Below, piece by piece: positions 33,290-44,717 of a stretch of DNA of 64,000 bases; position 1 is the stretch's first letter, and every line of letters starts with the position of its first letter. Below the pieces are notes generated by a model. The model saw only the letters and a program-made list of their open reading frames with translations, was not told the origin of the DNA and ran no database searches. The position numbers were made by a program, and so were the translations under genes. This stretch comes from Tenodera sinensis (lineage: Eukaryota > Arthropoda > Insecta > Mantodea > Mantidae): contig CM060964.1 of assembly GCA_030765045.1 (NCBI GenBank), positions 143,912,721 to 143,976,720 of the forward strand, written 5' to 3'.

Positions 33290-34663
33290 GGACGGTATGT
33301 AGTTGTATTCCGTGGATATTCATCTTTTTTTCCAAATGTTCAGGAGTAAATTTAAGACGTTTATCAGATAATATGAGTTTGTATGTAGAGAAGGACCTCT
33401 CAACAACCACAGACGTGATCGGACAATATTTATAATCACTAGCAAGCTCTAGAGGAATTTCCCCTGGTAGTTTCACACTGCCACCTTGGAGATATTTGCT
33501 AACAGAGCATAAACTATTAAAATCGGGATTTCTTTGTATTACACTGCACAGTTTTGCACTCAATATTTCCTCATCCTTTGAAGGGGTACACTGAAGTTCA
33601 CTCTTCACTTCCTCAAAGATTGATACAGACGCATGAAGGGACCAACCATGCGCTTCTAGTTTTTAAAATGCTTGCGGTATAATTTTGAAATGCGCCTTTA
33701 TAATAGCCAAGTCTCTCTGCAATGTTTCATTTCTGGAAATGTCCTGTGTTTGTTGAATTGCCAAAGCATCATTTGGATTTAGACTGCAGACAACTTCTTT
33801 AACTACACTGAAATTGTCTGCATGAAAGAGAGGAGCGTTTATCCACGTACCCCGCTGGGTAAGAATTGGTTCCGGGGGTAGAGGATGTTCTCTATAAGCA
33901 GCTACTCAGCCTGGGGCTTTTACAAATACTTTCTTCGTGGTAGAAATTAAGGCATTTCCTTCAGGAAACTGCTCCCGTATGACCTCTGCTACTCTTTGAA
34001 GCCCATGCACAATACATGTAACGTGGATAAAATGGGGATAAAATACTTTCAGACCTGAAGCCGCTCGCGGTATGTAGGCTGCATCGTCTGAAAGCAAAAC
34101 CCGAAATTTATATTCATTACCTGCTTCTGACCATAATATTCTTAAAGCATAGTTGAAAAAGCGAGCAATGGTGGAATTATTAGTTTTGTCTGACATCCTA
34201 GAAGCGATCAAATATGACTTTCCCGGCTCGTCTTGACTGAGTTTATCTACTAGAAAATCCGCCACATTACGTCCAAAGGAATCAGTAGTTTCGTCCACCA
34301 CACTCCATATAAGACAATCTTTCAAATCATCTTGGATTTCTTTAATTGCTTTTCGGTAACAGTCTTCAAGATAGTTTTCATTTGGAATGGAATGATTACA
34401 ATATTTATTTAAGAAATTCCGGAACGTTCACACACACACTTTGTTTATTACACACTTCACAAAAAAACTACTTTTCCGTCTGTAGTATAACTCAAGTGAT
34501 AGTCCTCAACCCGCTGTTTTGAAAGTTCACTTTTTGTATTTCTGAATTTCGACATTACAACTTGCACACGGGACAAACAACAAACCAAAATTAACTGCAG
34601 AAGGAAACTATCTTCTGGTGCTGATAGCAGTGGGAAGTCCCCGACGGTGAATCCTTCAAACAT
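33290..34663 (-). pseudogene. hAT transposase pseudogene with C-terminal dimerisation domain
   Basis: A degraded but nearly continuous hAT transposase. The N-terminal piece (34457-34663) reads MSKFRNTKSELSKQR and runs frameshifted into CEVCNKQ, a BED-like finger of the CGGBP1 type. The core at 33906-34325 has IWSVVDETTDSFGRNVADFL, YPHFIHVTCIVHGLQRVAE and KKVFVKAPG, all matching the arthropod hAT/DUF659-like pattern. An in-frame TGA follows KAPG, then GTWINAPLFHADN. The C-terminal domain at about 33290-33440 is YCPITSVVVERSFSTYKLIL and SDKRLKFTPEHLEK, the hAT dimerisation motif. The LINE copy at 32104-33288 joins right after it. At least three disabling lesions. Confidence 0.85.
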
Positions 34664-34703
34664 CTACTTGTATCACGTGAAGCTGAGTCATATACACACA
34701 AGA

Positions 34704-34763
34704 GGCTCGACATGGGTTGCCTCGCTTGTACCGAGGGGCTCGATATGGGTTGCCTTGCTTGTA
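34704..34763. repeat. 33-bp tandem duplication
   Basis: GGCTCGACATGGGTTGCCTC at 34704 recurs with changes as GGCTCGATATGGGTTGCCTT at 34737. It sits just upstream of the hAT transposase start, possibly in the element's 5' region. Confidence 0.7.
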
Positions 34764-34849
34764 TAAGAACGGTATGTTACTTGTATTATACAAATCAGAA
34801 GGTACTTAAATTATTAATTTATAAAATAGTAGTCAACACTGTAAAAACG

Positions 34850-35003
34850 TTTGATATATGCAAGAAATATGCAACTATACCTTAAATATGCAAATATATG
34901 CACCATAAAACTTTACATTCAGAAAGAGATGAACTTAAAATGTACTCCGAACTTTGTTTCCATATCATATATATATAAAAACAGAAAATACATGCATTTG
35001 CAT
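34850..35003. promoter_or_regulatory. cluster of ATATGCA motifs, possible hAT subterminal repeats
   Basis: At least four ATATGCA strings near 34857-34905 and an inverted TGCATAT near 34995-35003, upstream of the hAT transposase. Short subterminal repeats often bind hAT transposases. No terminal inverted repeat was found. Confidence 0.35.
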
Positions 35004-35314
35004 ATAAATCCGATGTTTGCTGATATGTGAGATCATATCTAGACATTGTAATTGATATCTCTGTTGTGCAAATCTGTTAATTAGCCTTTGCTACGTATTA
35101 AGAATGGAACCAGAGGATAATCTGAGCCTCAGTTGGGTTCCTGGATTTATTAAATACATGCCCTATATTACTGTGGCAGAATTATGTGAGACGCCAGGAA
35201 CAAGAAAACACGTAAAACACATGCAAAGCAGATTAAGTATTTTAAAAGGAACATTATATCAAAAAGAAGAAAACGCTTCAGTCATCCTCACAAATTTTAA
35301 ATGGCAACTTACTA

Positions 35315-35483
35315 CTTTTCCATTTTTACTTTCTCCACTGGTAGGTAGAAGGAAGTATTATATTCCATCCAAAATTTGGATGTCGAGATTTCACCGGAAA
35401 CATGTTTTGAGACCCCTGAATCCAAAAACAGCATTTTTAGAAAAAGGTCCGTGTGTGTGCGTGCATGCGTGTGGGTGTGTGTC

Positions 35484-35555
<72 letters not shown>

Positions 35556-36235
35556 AGTCTGTGGACCGCATAACTCAAAAACAGAAGGTTGGTTAAAAAC
35601 CAAAGTTGGTATTTAAGTTTAATGTCTTTCAAAGATGTAAACTACCCGTTACACACAACATTTTTCGAAAATTCTGAGTTTCTTGAAAATGGCTCTAACG
35701 ATTTTGATTAAAACGCCATATGCTTAAGATATTTGTATGACAAATGAAATGTATATTTTGAATTTTCTGGCTATAGCTTATGTAGTCCTGTTTAATCTGG
35801 ATGATTTTTTTTTAATTGTAAACAATAAGAGACACACAAAATCTTAATACACAAAAAAAGTAGATCTAGCTAAAACAAAAAATTTATGCCGAAATAAATT
35901 TTTTTTCTAGAGTGAACTATTTTGGAGATATTCCTTGTTATTTGTGTCAGTTTCGGAAAACTTGAAACTTTCGTGAAATGAAACATCGTTGTTCATTTTT
36001 TATATGTCAAGCGTGCAAAGAGAACTGGATCTCAAAGCTTTAAAATATTTGCAGTAAGCTCAAAACCTACTGTATTCTAATATTCCCCTTGCACCTGCAA
36101 GGAAATAAGCAATAAGATTATTTGTATAAATGTTTATCTCAACTTACACGAAGAAAATACAGGTATAAGAGTTTGTAAGATGGTTATACAAGAGTGGAGA
36201 AAGCCATGTGAGTGCAACATATAAGATATTTTACC
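35315..36235 (+). repeat. unidentified 0.9-kb dispersed repeat, copy 1
   Basis: Matches 45657-46495 in the same orientation. Shared landmarks: TTTTTACTTTCTC start, ATTTCACCGGAAA, AGAAAAAGGTCCG, AACCAAAGTTGGTATTTAAG, TTTTGAATTTTCTGGCTATA, GGAGATATTCCTTGTTATTT and CTACTGTATTC. It begins with an imperfect inverted repeat TACTTTCTCC...GAAGGAAGTA. A (TG)n tract (35448-35556) interrupts it. It has no coding capacity and no recognised family. Confidence 0.8.
35448..35556. repeat. (TG)n microsatellite
   Basis: TG dinucleotides with CG and TC variants at the ends, inside the 0.9-kb repeat copy 1; copy 2 has only a short TG stretch at this place. Confidence 0.9.
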
Positions 36236-36239
36236 AAGT

Positions 36240-37284
36240 ACCATGTTAACTTATTTACTTGCATAAATAGTTTAATTTGTTGATACACAGTGCTTGGTTG
36301 CATGGGAAGGGTTTTATTGTAAATGGGGAGCATCTTGAACACTCAATTAGAATTAGAATTTCATTTGCGATAGTGGTTGCATTAATTGTCGAGAAGATTG
36401 TGGAACAAGCCGACATTCTAGTTCATTACTTAATGTACCATCTCTTGTTTCCCCATATTCTCCCTAGAAATGCTTCGTCAAGGATGCAACATTCTCTATG
36501 TTATATTGATATAGGGATTTATAATTATATGTATGCTTCGTAACCTAGACTTTTTTTCCTTTTGAATGTATGTTTAAAATAGTATTTATAGCCCAGTGAT
36601 TAACAATATTTAATTAATAACGAAAAGAACACGAATGGATTAAGAAAATGAATATTATTGTGAAAGTAGACTTTCCGCATAAGCACGTAATTATATACGT
36701 CTATGCAATAAATAAACATTGAATTACCTATAATTTAAATATTTACAATCGTTTGAAACCCGCCTAAACGTTACTGCAGGTTTTCCAGCAGGCTTTCATT
36801 GGTTTCCTAATTCCACTGCATGATCTACTTTTTGCCTCTACTTCGATCATGCTTAGTACTTAATCGAGCTGATCCACATTCAGTCGGAAATATTTAAATT
36901 CAGCACTAGTTATTTACATGTATATTAATAAGGCGCTGAGACCTTCAAGTGCCCTCATTGTAAACAGCAAATTAACTTCCTTCGTTACAGTATTTCCATC
37001 TGTTAGTGACGATTAAATAATATCGCTGTCTTCCTGTTCCTTTAACCGAAAGTCCATTGTGATATTTTGCGAGAAATGTCAAATTTTCTACACCTTCTAC
37101 GGATGCACTGACACTCCGATCTCCTAATCGCCACGCTTTCCAGGGAATCATGCAGTTGTCAGGCATGGCGTTTGTGACCAGATCCGCGTTCAGACGTTCA
37201 AACACCACGCTGCTTGGGAATCACACCTTTAGATATCCTAGACAGGCGATTGTATAGGTGCGTTCGCTCAAAAACTACAACGTT
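36240..37284. other. no recognisable gene
   Basis: AT-rich. The frames at 36277-36543 (plus) and 36972-37208 (minus) show no motif. Confidence 0.4.
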
Positions 37285-38485
37285 TAAAAAAACGTAGGGT
37301 CTCCCAGGCCCTTAGCTACAACTGGAGGGTTAAAACCTCACACCTAAAAAGCTAAAAACTGAAAGTTAAAACCGGTAAAATTTAAAAGAGGTAAAAGGTA
37401 ACTTACTAAAGACATAAGCTTTAAGACGTTTCAAAAGGTAAAGTGAGTTAAGGTGAGGTAAGGTGAGGTAAGGTCCTAAAATTCTAAAATCGCCAAAATA
37501 AAATACACCTTACACTTACTCACCAAAACAATACTTACAATAAACCGCAGTACTGTAGTTACAGCTACTGAGTCGTTGCCTCAAATGGTGCACAGTGTAA
37601 GACCCAGGTCTAGGGACTGTCGCTCACGAGCGTATCGCGGACAATCAATAAGGACGTGTGGCACATTGCACGTCGTGCAGACAGCCAACGGATCACCACG
37701 CAAAGGGTGTTCATATGTCGCTCGTGTTTGGCCACTTCTTTCAGCCAGGAATTCCTGCAAGAGCTATGCCGGGCTTGTACAATTTTCTTGTTTGTCCGAA
37801 ACTGAGTGCCAGCTAGCGCTTCCCAAGATTCCTGCCAGACAGCAAATAGATGGCGACGAAAGTACTTCTGCACATTTACATTAGGGAGCGTACGGGAGGA
37901 ATACATCGGCAGGTGACATGCAGACTAAGCAGCCGCATCCGCCATCTCGTTGCCGGAATATACAGATGGCCTGGGATCCACGCAGAAACAAGCTGGTATC
38001 TGTAGCTGCAATGTGATCGTCTGCATTTTAGCAATCGACACCGTGGTGCCGAGAAGCTGTTGCATGGGCCGGAAGAGCGCTAAAACAGTCGGAACAGTTG
38101 ATAAAGCTTGCAAAACCCAAACTGGAGATAAAAATAAGAAAGAAAATATGACAAACAGCTCGGCGGTAAATACTGAACTGGCGTCTGGAAGGCGGTACGT
38201 GTGAGCGTCACCGTTGTATACAAAAGCGCAACACACATTGCACTATCCAACTGGGAACCATCGGTAAATACCGACCCCGAAGTTCGGTGAATCATTGGCA
38301 AAACACCGAATGAGGGGTGGCTATCTTCAGCCCGACAGCTCCAGGTGGAAGGTTGCACGCTGGAGTAGCCAGGGAGGACAGTGCCCAAATGAATGCCGCT
38401 CTATGGCTGGCAGTCGATGGGCATGTGCGGTGAGCAGTTCTCTTAACTAGATACCACTCGCTGTGCGAGGTCTAGACGCAATACA
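37285..38485 (-). mobile_element. family-A LINE copy, 5'-truncated
   Basis: A diverged 3' end (CCCAGGCCCTTAGCTACAAC in plus sense) without an obvious tail, then the 3' UTR, then ORF2 fragments: NVQKYFRRHLFAVWQESWEA (37610-37906), SSVFTAELFVIF and VFTDGSQLDS (RNase H, 38080-38260). The 5' break is at the RT/RNase H linker near 38480, close to the break of the copy at 32104-33288. It is followed head to tail by another copy. Confidence 0.8.
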
Positions 38486-38887
38486 GCGAATGAGTGGGGT
38501 TTACGGGCCCTTCGGTAGCTAGGGCATTTGGGCCCGAAGTCAAAGTTTAAAGGCTAAAATCACTCACAAACTGGCGCGGCTAAAATATGAAGGGCAAAAC
38601 AAGGAATTAAAATGGCAAAGATTTAAGACATTAAAATTAAAATGTAAAGGGTTAACACCTTAAAACAGTAGAGTTAAAACGCCAAAAACAAACTGTAACA
38701 CAAGAATAATCAAAGCTCATATGCTAAAGCTCCAAAAATCGTGTCCTAAAGAATAAAATACAAGTTAAGCTTGCTTTGTGAATGCAATTTCGACGACGAA
38801 GCGCAGCACCTTATGTACGGATACTGGATCGTTGCCGAAAACGGACTGCAGGATCAAACCCGGGTTAAGGGACTGGTGCTCTTTAGC

Positions 38888-39026
38888 ATCCACCAATATC
38901 ACAAAATATGTAGAGCCTAATAACTTTACTTCAATCAAACTGAGTTCAACTCATTACACATGAATACAACTCAATTTTATTGCAGTGAAGATATTAGGCT
39001 CTACATACCTTATGATATTGGTGGAT
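38888..39026. mobile_element. 139-bp palindromic MITE inside the LINE
   Basis: Long terminal inverted repeats of about 42 bp: the left arm starts ATCCACCAATATCACAAAAT; the right arm, reverse-complemented, starts ATCCACCAATATCATAAGGT. Both contain TATGTAGAGCCTAATA. It interrupts the LINE C-terminal region. The target duplication is not clear. Confidence 0.75.
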
Positions 39027-39302
39027 TATATTGTTTCATTGTTAATAGCTTCAGGTGTGTATAATAGCCCTTTGGCACACCACGGACAATCGATCAAAAC
39101 GTGCGACAAGGAAAAAGCTACGTCGCACAGTGGACAGATAAGGGCTGGTTTGTCACGCAACAGATAACCATGCGTGGTGGGTGTGTGACCGATTCTCAAC
39201 CTGCTGAGAATCACCTCCGACCGCCGAGAATCCCTGCATGAGTTCAGCCAGGGTTGCACGGTGTCCTTAATCGTCCGCAATTGAGTGCCAGCTACTTTTA
39301 CC

Positions 39303-39557
39303 TTCAGCGTCTTGAATGGAGGCCAAGGTGGTGCCGCAGCCCCCTTGGAAACTAATGAATTTAATGTGCAGTTACTTGCTGGATATTAGACTACTGTTTC
39401 AATTTTGGCGTAAGGAACAATTTTTATTTAGCACAAATTAATACGGTTATCCGCAACAAATACTATGCATTTTGGCAACAGAATATTGAATTGATATTGT
39501 TTGATTGCAAACTTCCATCATGCAGGCCTCCCCTGAAGAAGTCTGCCGATGTCCATG
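39303..39557. mobile_element. 255-bp insertion with 9-bp target duplication
   Basis: Bounded by ACTTTTACC at 39294-39302 and 39558-39566, within LINE RNase H sequence that continues on both sides. The insert has no tRNA-like motif, tail or clear inverted repeat. A 9-bp duplication would fit a Mutator-type element, but the ends do not prove it. Confidence 0.5.
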
Positions 39558-41439
39558 ACTTTTACCGAGGTCTTTTGCCAGAATGAAAAGGAATGTTGCT
39601 GGAAGTACCGCTGCATGTCGCTAAATGCCAGAGTTCGCGTCGAAAACTCCGGCAAACGGCAGACAGCCTTAGCAGCCGCATCTATCATCTCTGCCGGTAA
39701 TACCCACTTGGCATGGGGCCAAACAAAAACTAACTGGTATCCATGACTGACTAACTGAAACATGAATGCCTGTATTTTAATAGCTAGTGTTGTGCTGGAG
39801 ATAAGCTGACTCAGGGTATGAATGGCGCTAAGAGAATTGGAGCATATAATAAAACAACCGGGGTGTAAACTGGAGATAGAAGGTATAAAATAAAATATAG
39901 CATATAGCTCCGAGTTAAAAACTGAGCAGGCATCCGGAAAGAGATACCTGTGAGCCTCATCGTTATGAAAAAACTACATCCTGTAGCATCCCCAACTAGG
40001 AAAAATCGCTAAGCACCGGAGTGCAATTCCGGTAATGTCTAGAAGCTCGGTAAAAAGCTGACGATACTTAGCTGGCCTAGCACGGCCCGAAAGCTCCAGT
40101 TCAAACCTGGAACGCTAGAACTGCAAAGGAGGATAGCGGCAAAGGGAGGAGCGTTCCACAGCAGGCATTCGGAGTTGATGCGCGGTGAGCAGTTCGCGAA
40201 ACGGAATACCGCTTGTTCGGGATGTACTGTTTTTTTCGCATATAACGGTGAGCGAGTTACAGAGGCAGTACAGGTTCAAAACAAGGTTGATGGGGGTGAG
40301 CGCACAACCTCGCCACGTAGGAACATAGTTAAACCGAGCGCAGAAGAGATAGTGGAGGGTCGCCAGAGTCAGCATACAGACACGCGGCACGACTAGTGCA
40401 GAAAGCCCCAGTGCCAGGACGGACACCAGTACGGTGGAGGGTACCTAAAGAGCGGAGTTTAGAGGCAGACGCCTCGTCATAGATAAAACTGCCATAGCCT
40501 GGTTTGGACCGGACCAGCGAGCGATACAGCCTCAACATCACAGTGCGATCGCCGCTCCAAGATGTCCCAAACAAAACCATGAGTACCCGAAGCGAACGAT
40601 CGCAGGAAGGCCGAAGTAGACGAATATGGTGCTCTCTGGCGAGCTTGCTGTTGAGGTGAAGGTCCCAGAAATTAAGGCGCGGAACAAACGGTAGACGTGT
40701 GCCGTGCAAATGAAGATCAGGAGTAGGGTTTAGGCATGCGCCAGCTGCGCTTCCGTAAAAGGGACGTTCTACAGTTTACTACAACTACTGTTATAATCGC
40801 GGAATATCCGCACCGCAGATTTCCTGATGGGTAGAAAGCCGGAATTTTAGCATTGGGTTTGGCTATCAGCAGCGAAAGTGCCTGCAAGGGTGAGATCGAT
40901 ATCCTGCTTGCTGGAATAAGTGCAGCCCTGTGCGACAAAACCGGGAATTACATTCCAGTGACACTTGTCATACATACGCTAAACAGCAGTCCACACCTGT
41001 TGTGCAGAACTGGGCCAGGAACGGGAAGAGACGTAAGATCCCCTGGAGTGCCGTTTTGCACTACAAAGTACAAAACGCACCCATGCACGTGAGCGTTTAA
41101 AAGAAATAAGGTTTGCCACCGTCTGATTTAAGTGGAAAACACGCATAGCACGCTTGCATGCCTTGATAGCCAAAGGGCATTCCTCCGTCCACCAAGGTAC
41201 AGGAAATTGTCTTGGGGTAGATGAACGTCGAGGAATCCTGGAATGCGCTGCAAGGAAGACAGACCACGTAAAGTATTCCACTGTTTCATTGATGATGGCG
41301 AAACCGTTGTTGCGAAGGTGAACGAGGGAACGAAATTTTCCCCTATAAGGATAGGAAACAATCCAGTGACGATGTCCTGTGAGTACAGAAAAGTGCCCTC
41401 ATAGATAAATGTTCATAGGGTAATAATCACTCCCAAAAA

Positions 41440-41900
41440 GGAGTGAAAGTACCGACTAATCAAGAAGAGGTACCAGCGACGGGTGAACGCGATACACATA
41501 GACACAAAGGATGACCTGGAAGAGCGGCTGACCTCGCCATGTAGGAGCAGAGTAACAGCGTGCGTCCAACAGACAGTGGAGATTCGCAAGAACCAGCATA
41601 TGCACAACCCACTCCCTGGTGCAGAAAGCCCCTGTACCGAGACGGCTACCAGTGTGACGTGTTGTGTCTAAAAGGCCATGGATAAAACTGCCGTAGTCTA
41701 AGTTGGACGGGAATAGTGAGCGATGGAACCTCAACTTGACTGTGCGATTACCACCCAAAGATGCCCCAGATGAAACCCTGAGTACCCAAAGCGAACAACT
41801 GAAAGTTGACGCATATGGTGCTCCCATGTGAGTTTGCTATTGAGGCGAAGGCCCAAGAACATAAGGTGCGGAAGAAACGGTAGATGTGTGGCACGCAAAT
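41440..41900 (-). mobile_element. family-A LINE fragment: RT thumb
   Basis: The minus frame 41456-41827 reads GAPYAST...GGNRTVKLRFHRSL and resembles the RT thumb (GGDRTVMLRLYRSL) already present at 40329-40709. It is a second copy of the same region, in the same orientation but placed before the endonuclease remnant. It ends at the (CTTG)n tract. Confidence 0.7.
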
Positions 41901-43175
41901 GATTGCCTGCTTTCTTGCCTACTTGCTTGCCTGCTTGCTTGCTTGCCTGCCTGCCTGCCTGCTTGCTTGCTTGGCTGCTTGATTACTTGGTTGCTTGCCT
42001 GCTTTCTTGGCTGCCTTGTTGCTTGGCTGCTTGATTACTTGGTTGCTTGCCTGCTTTCTTGGTTGCTTTGTTGCTTGCCTGCCTGATTGCCAGGCTACTT
42101 GCCTGCATGGGTGCTGCATACCTCCCTGCCTACCTGCTTGCTTGCTCGCTTACCTGCCTGCTTGCCTACCTACTTGCCTGCCTCCTTATCTGCCTGCCTG
42201 CTTGCCTACCTGCCTGCCTGTTTGCTTGCTTGCCTGCTTGCTTGCCTGCCTGGTTGCACAACTGAGTGGTTGCTTGCCTGCATGCCTGGCTAATTGCCTT
42301 CTTGCTTGTCACCCTGCTTGTCTGCCTGCTTGCTCGCCTGCCAGCCTACTTTCCGGCTTGCTTGCTCGTTCAGTTGCTTGCATACTTGCTTGCTCGCTTG
42401 CTTGTTTGCCTGCTTGTCTGCCTGCTTGCTTGTTTGCGTGCGCGATTGCCTCCCTGCTTGTCTCCTTCTATGCCTGCTTGCTTGCTTGCCTGGTTCCTTG
42501 CCTGCTTGGTTGCCCGCTTGTTTACTTGCCTGCTTGTTTACCTGCTTGTTTACCTGCTTGCTTGCCTACTTGCTTGCGTGCCTGTTTGCTTCCCTGCTTT
42601 CTTGCTTGCTTCCCTGCTTTCGTGTCTGCTTGCTTGCAATCCTATTTGCTTGCTTGCCTGCTTGCCTACCTGCTTGCCTACCTGTTTGCTTACCTGCTTG
42701 CCTGCCTACTTGCCTGCCTACCTGCTTGCCTGCTTGCTTGCGTGCATGCTTGCTTACCTGCTTACTTGCTAGCCTGCTAGTTTGCCTGCTTGCTTGCCTA
42801 CTTCCTTGCTTGCTTGTTTGTTTGCTTATTTGCTTGCTTGCTGGCTGGCTCACTCACTCGTTCGTTTGCTCGCTTAGTTGTTCGCTCGCTTAGTTGTTCG
42901 CTCGCTTAGTTGTTCGCTCGCTTAGTTGTTCGCTCGCTTTCTTGTTCACTTGCTTGCTCGGTTGCTTGCGTGCTCGCTTGCTCTCTTGTTTGCTTGCTTG
43001 CTCGCTTCTCGCTTGCTTACTGGGCTGCTTGCGCGCTCGCTTGTTCGCTCGTTCTCTGGCTTGCCTGCTTGCTGGCGTGTTCTCTTGCTCGCTTGCTTGC
43101 TCGCTTTGCTCGCTGGCTTGCTTTGATCACGAACAAGCGCTTGCTTGCTGGCTATCTCGCTCGCTTACTTGCTTG
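41901..43175. repeat. long (CTTG/CCTG)n tract
   Basis: About 1.27 kb of imperfect tetranucleotides, mainly CTTG and CCTG at first, shifting to TTGCTCGC-type units after about 42850. Open frames here (Cys-Leu-Ala-Pro-rich, up to 261 codons) are repeat translations, not proteins. Confidence 0.95.
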
Positions 43176-43560
43176 CTATATTTATTTATTTGACTATTTT
43201 ACCTTTCAAATACGTATTTTATGTAGAAATTGAAAGACAATAATTTATCATTACATTAATTGGACAATATCATGGGTTAAAAACGGAGTGCTATTGCGTA
43301 ATAGATTCACTTGGAGTAATTAACAAGTTTTTTCATTATTACCTGATAGGTACATTGTTTTAGAAATTTGAGTCCTGCAAATCACAAGGTTAGCCAATTT
43401 TTTTCAAGGCCTGCATTCGATAAAACCATTCGAAACATGGAAGTATCAGTTATTAGATGAATTTGGGTACAACTAAGAAACAAAACTTGAATTCCTTAAG
43501 AGGTTTTGGTATATGATTGGCAGGTTGGTAGTATAATAAATCGACTAGTACTTATTTGCT

Positions 43561-44716
43561 GTGTTTTGTTTGAGTAGTAGCCACATTGAGTGGGAGAACA
43601 TAACCATTGTGAGATTGACTAGTGAACAGAAAAGGTTGTCATCGAAGTTGTCGAAAGGAGCAGCAAGAGGGGACAGGACTTATGTGTATATGGCAAGTTC
43701 AAGTTTCGCTAGGCAATTGTCCTGCCAAAATATAACGTTAAACATGGATACAAAAACTTAGGGCGCCATAATCACCACTGTAACGAAAGAGATGTACGGC
43801 AAAAAGTACGTGTGTCGTGTAAAAGGAAAAAGAATAGTGACAAGTGAAAAAGCAGGCATTATAATAAGTACAACATTGAATGAAACTCCAGAGACTTGTG
43901 CTAGTGTCTTACATTTGAGTGATGTTAAACTATTACGAGAACCAATCTACAGACAACAACGTCACCATATGCCGAAACCACCTGAAGTTCACGAAGCTGT
44001 AAATAAAATGCAGCCAATGTCCTCTATTGACGAAGATTCTGTGCGACTCAATGATCACGAAAACAAATTTGATTATTGTTGGATGTGAAAGTAGTTTGCA
44101 GTATTTGTGTGAAGAAGAAACGCTTTACGTACATGGAACTTTCAGATGTAGCGCAAAATATTTTACGCATTTAGTTGCATTGCATTTTCTTTACTATGGA
44201 CATTACATTACAGCAGTTTTTTGTTTACTGCCAAATAAAAACATAGGCGTGTATTCCTTGGTGCTTCGTTCCATAGTGGAAAAGTGTGAGTGTTTAGGGT
44301 TGAAACTTCAACCTCAGAAAATAGCAGATTTCGAGGTTGCTATAGATGAAGCAATTAAGTCAACATGGGGTGACACAAGCCGTAGGTTTCACCACGGCCA
44401 GGCATGGCGTAAACTATAAAACACTGGACTAGCAAGTGTGTTCAAAGACAATTCGTCTGAAGCCGGTAAGTGTCGAAAACGTTCTTATGGTTTCTTTTAT
44501 TTACCTCCACATGAAGTAGGTGATTGTTTTGTATTTGATATGACTGAGGCCGTTATGCCAGAAGATGGAACAATTTAGTGACTACTTTGTTGATTATTAT
44601 ATATCTGAAGAGGCCATGTTTAATCCCATGCTATGGGCCGAGCTATCGTCTGAAGCCACTCACACTACAAACGCATGTGAGACGTATCGCTTATGTAAAA
44701 TACATTTCCCATTTTA
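43561..44716 (+). pseudogene. MULE (Mutator-like) transposase pseudogene
   Basis: Remnant of a DDE transposase of the FLYWCH-associated MULE type. The upstream part (43792-44088) has GKRIVTSEKAGIIIS, as in the region after the FLYWCH finger, and YRQQRHHMPKPP. The core (44027-44419) has YLCEEETLYVHGTFRCSAKY, YYGHYITAVFCLLPNK, DFEVAIDEAIKSTW and RRFHHGQAWRKL. In the family the first catalytic Asp is in DGTF; here the string is HGTF. After stops, 44600-44690 reads FNPMLWAELSSEATHTTNAC, the family's conserved WAE...TTNAC end. The frame changes near 44060 and 44417. Terminal inverted repeats were not identified. Confidence 0.75.
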
Positions 44717-44717
44717 A

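Larger units (their letters stand above)
38497..41430 (-). mobile_element. family-A LINE copy, rearranged, endonuclease end to 3' UTR
   Basis: Starts with TTTACGGGCCCTTCGGTAGC (plus sense) after a short GAATGAGTG remnant tail. It carries RNase H and C-terminal pieces, the RT thumb (40329-40709, including SGDRTVMLRLYRSLVRSKPG), then an internal deletion near 40735 that removes the RT palm (no YADD). Beyond are the RT N-terminal/linker region (40979-41281, PVPWWTEECPLAIKACKRAM) and the endonuclease end GSDYYPMNI near 41375-41400. Two insertions lie within it (38888-39026 and 39303-39557). Confidence 0.8.

Noticed and set aside
35104..35616. A 170-codon ORF as a protein gene
   Set aside because: Its second half is the non-coding 0.9-kb repeat and a (TG)n tract; the first 60 codons show no motif.
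41995..42893. Cys-Leu-Ala-Pro-rich ORFs up to 261 codons on the plus strand, and Lys/Gln/Ser-rich ones on the minus strand
   Set aside because: Read-through of a tetranucleotide repeat present in several frames at once.
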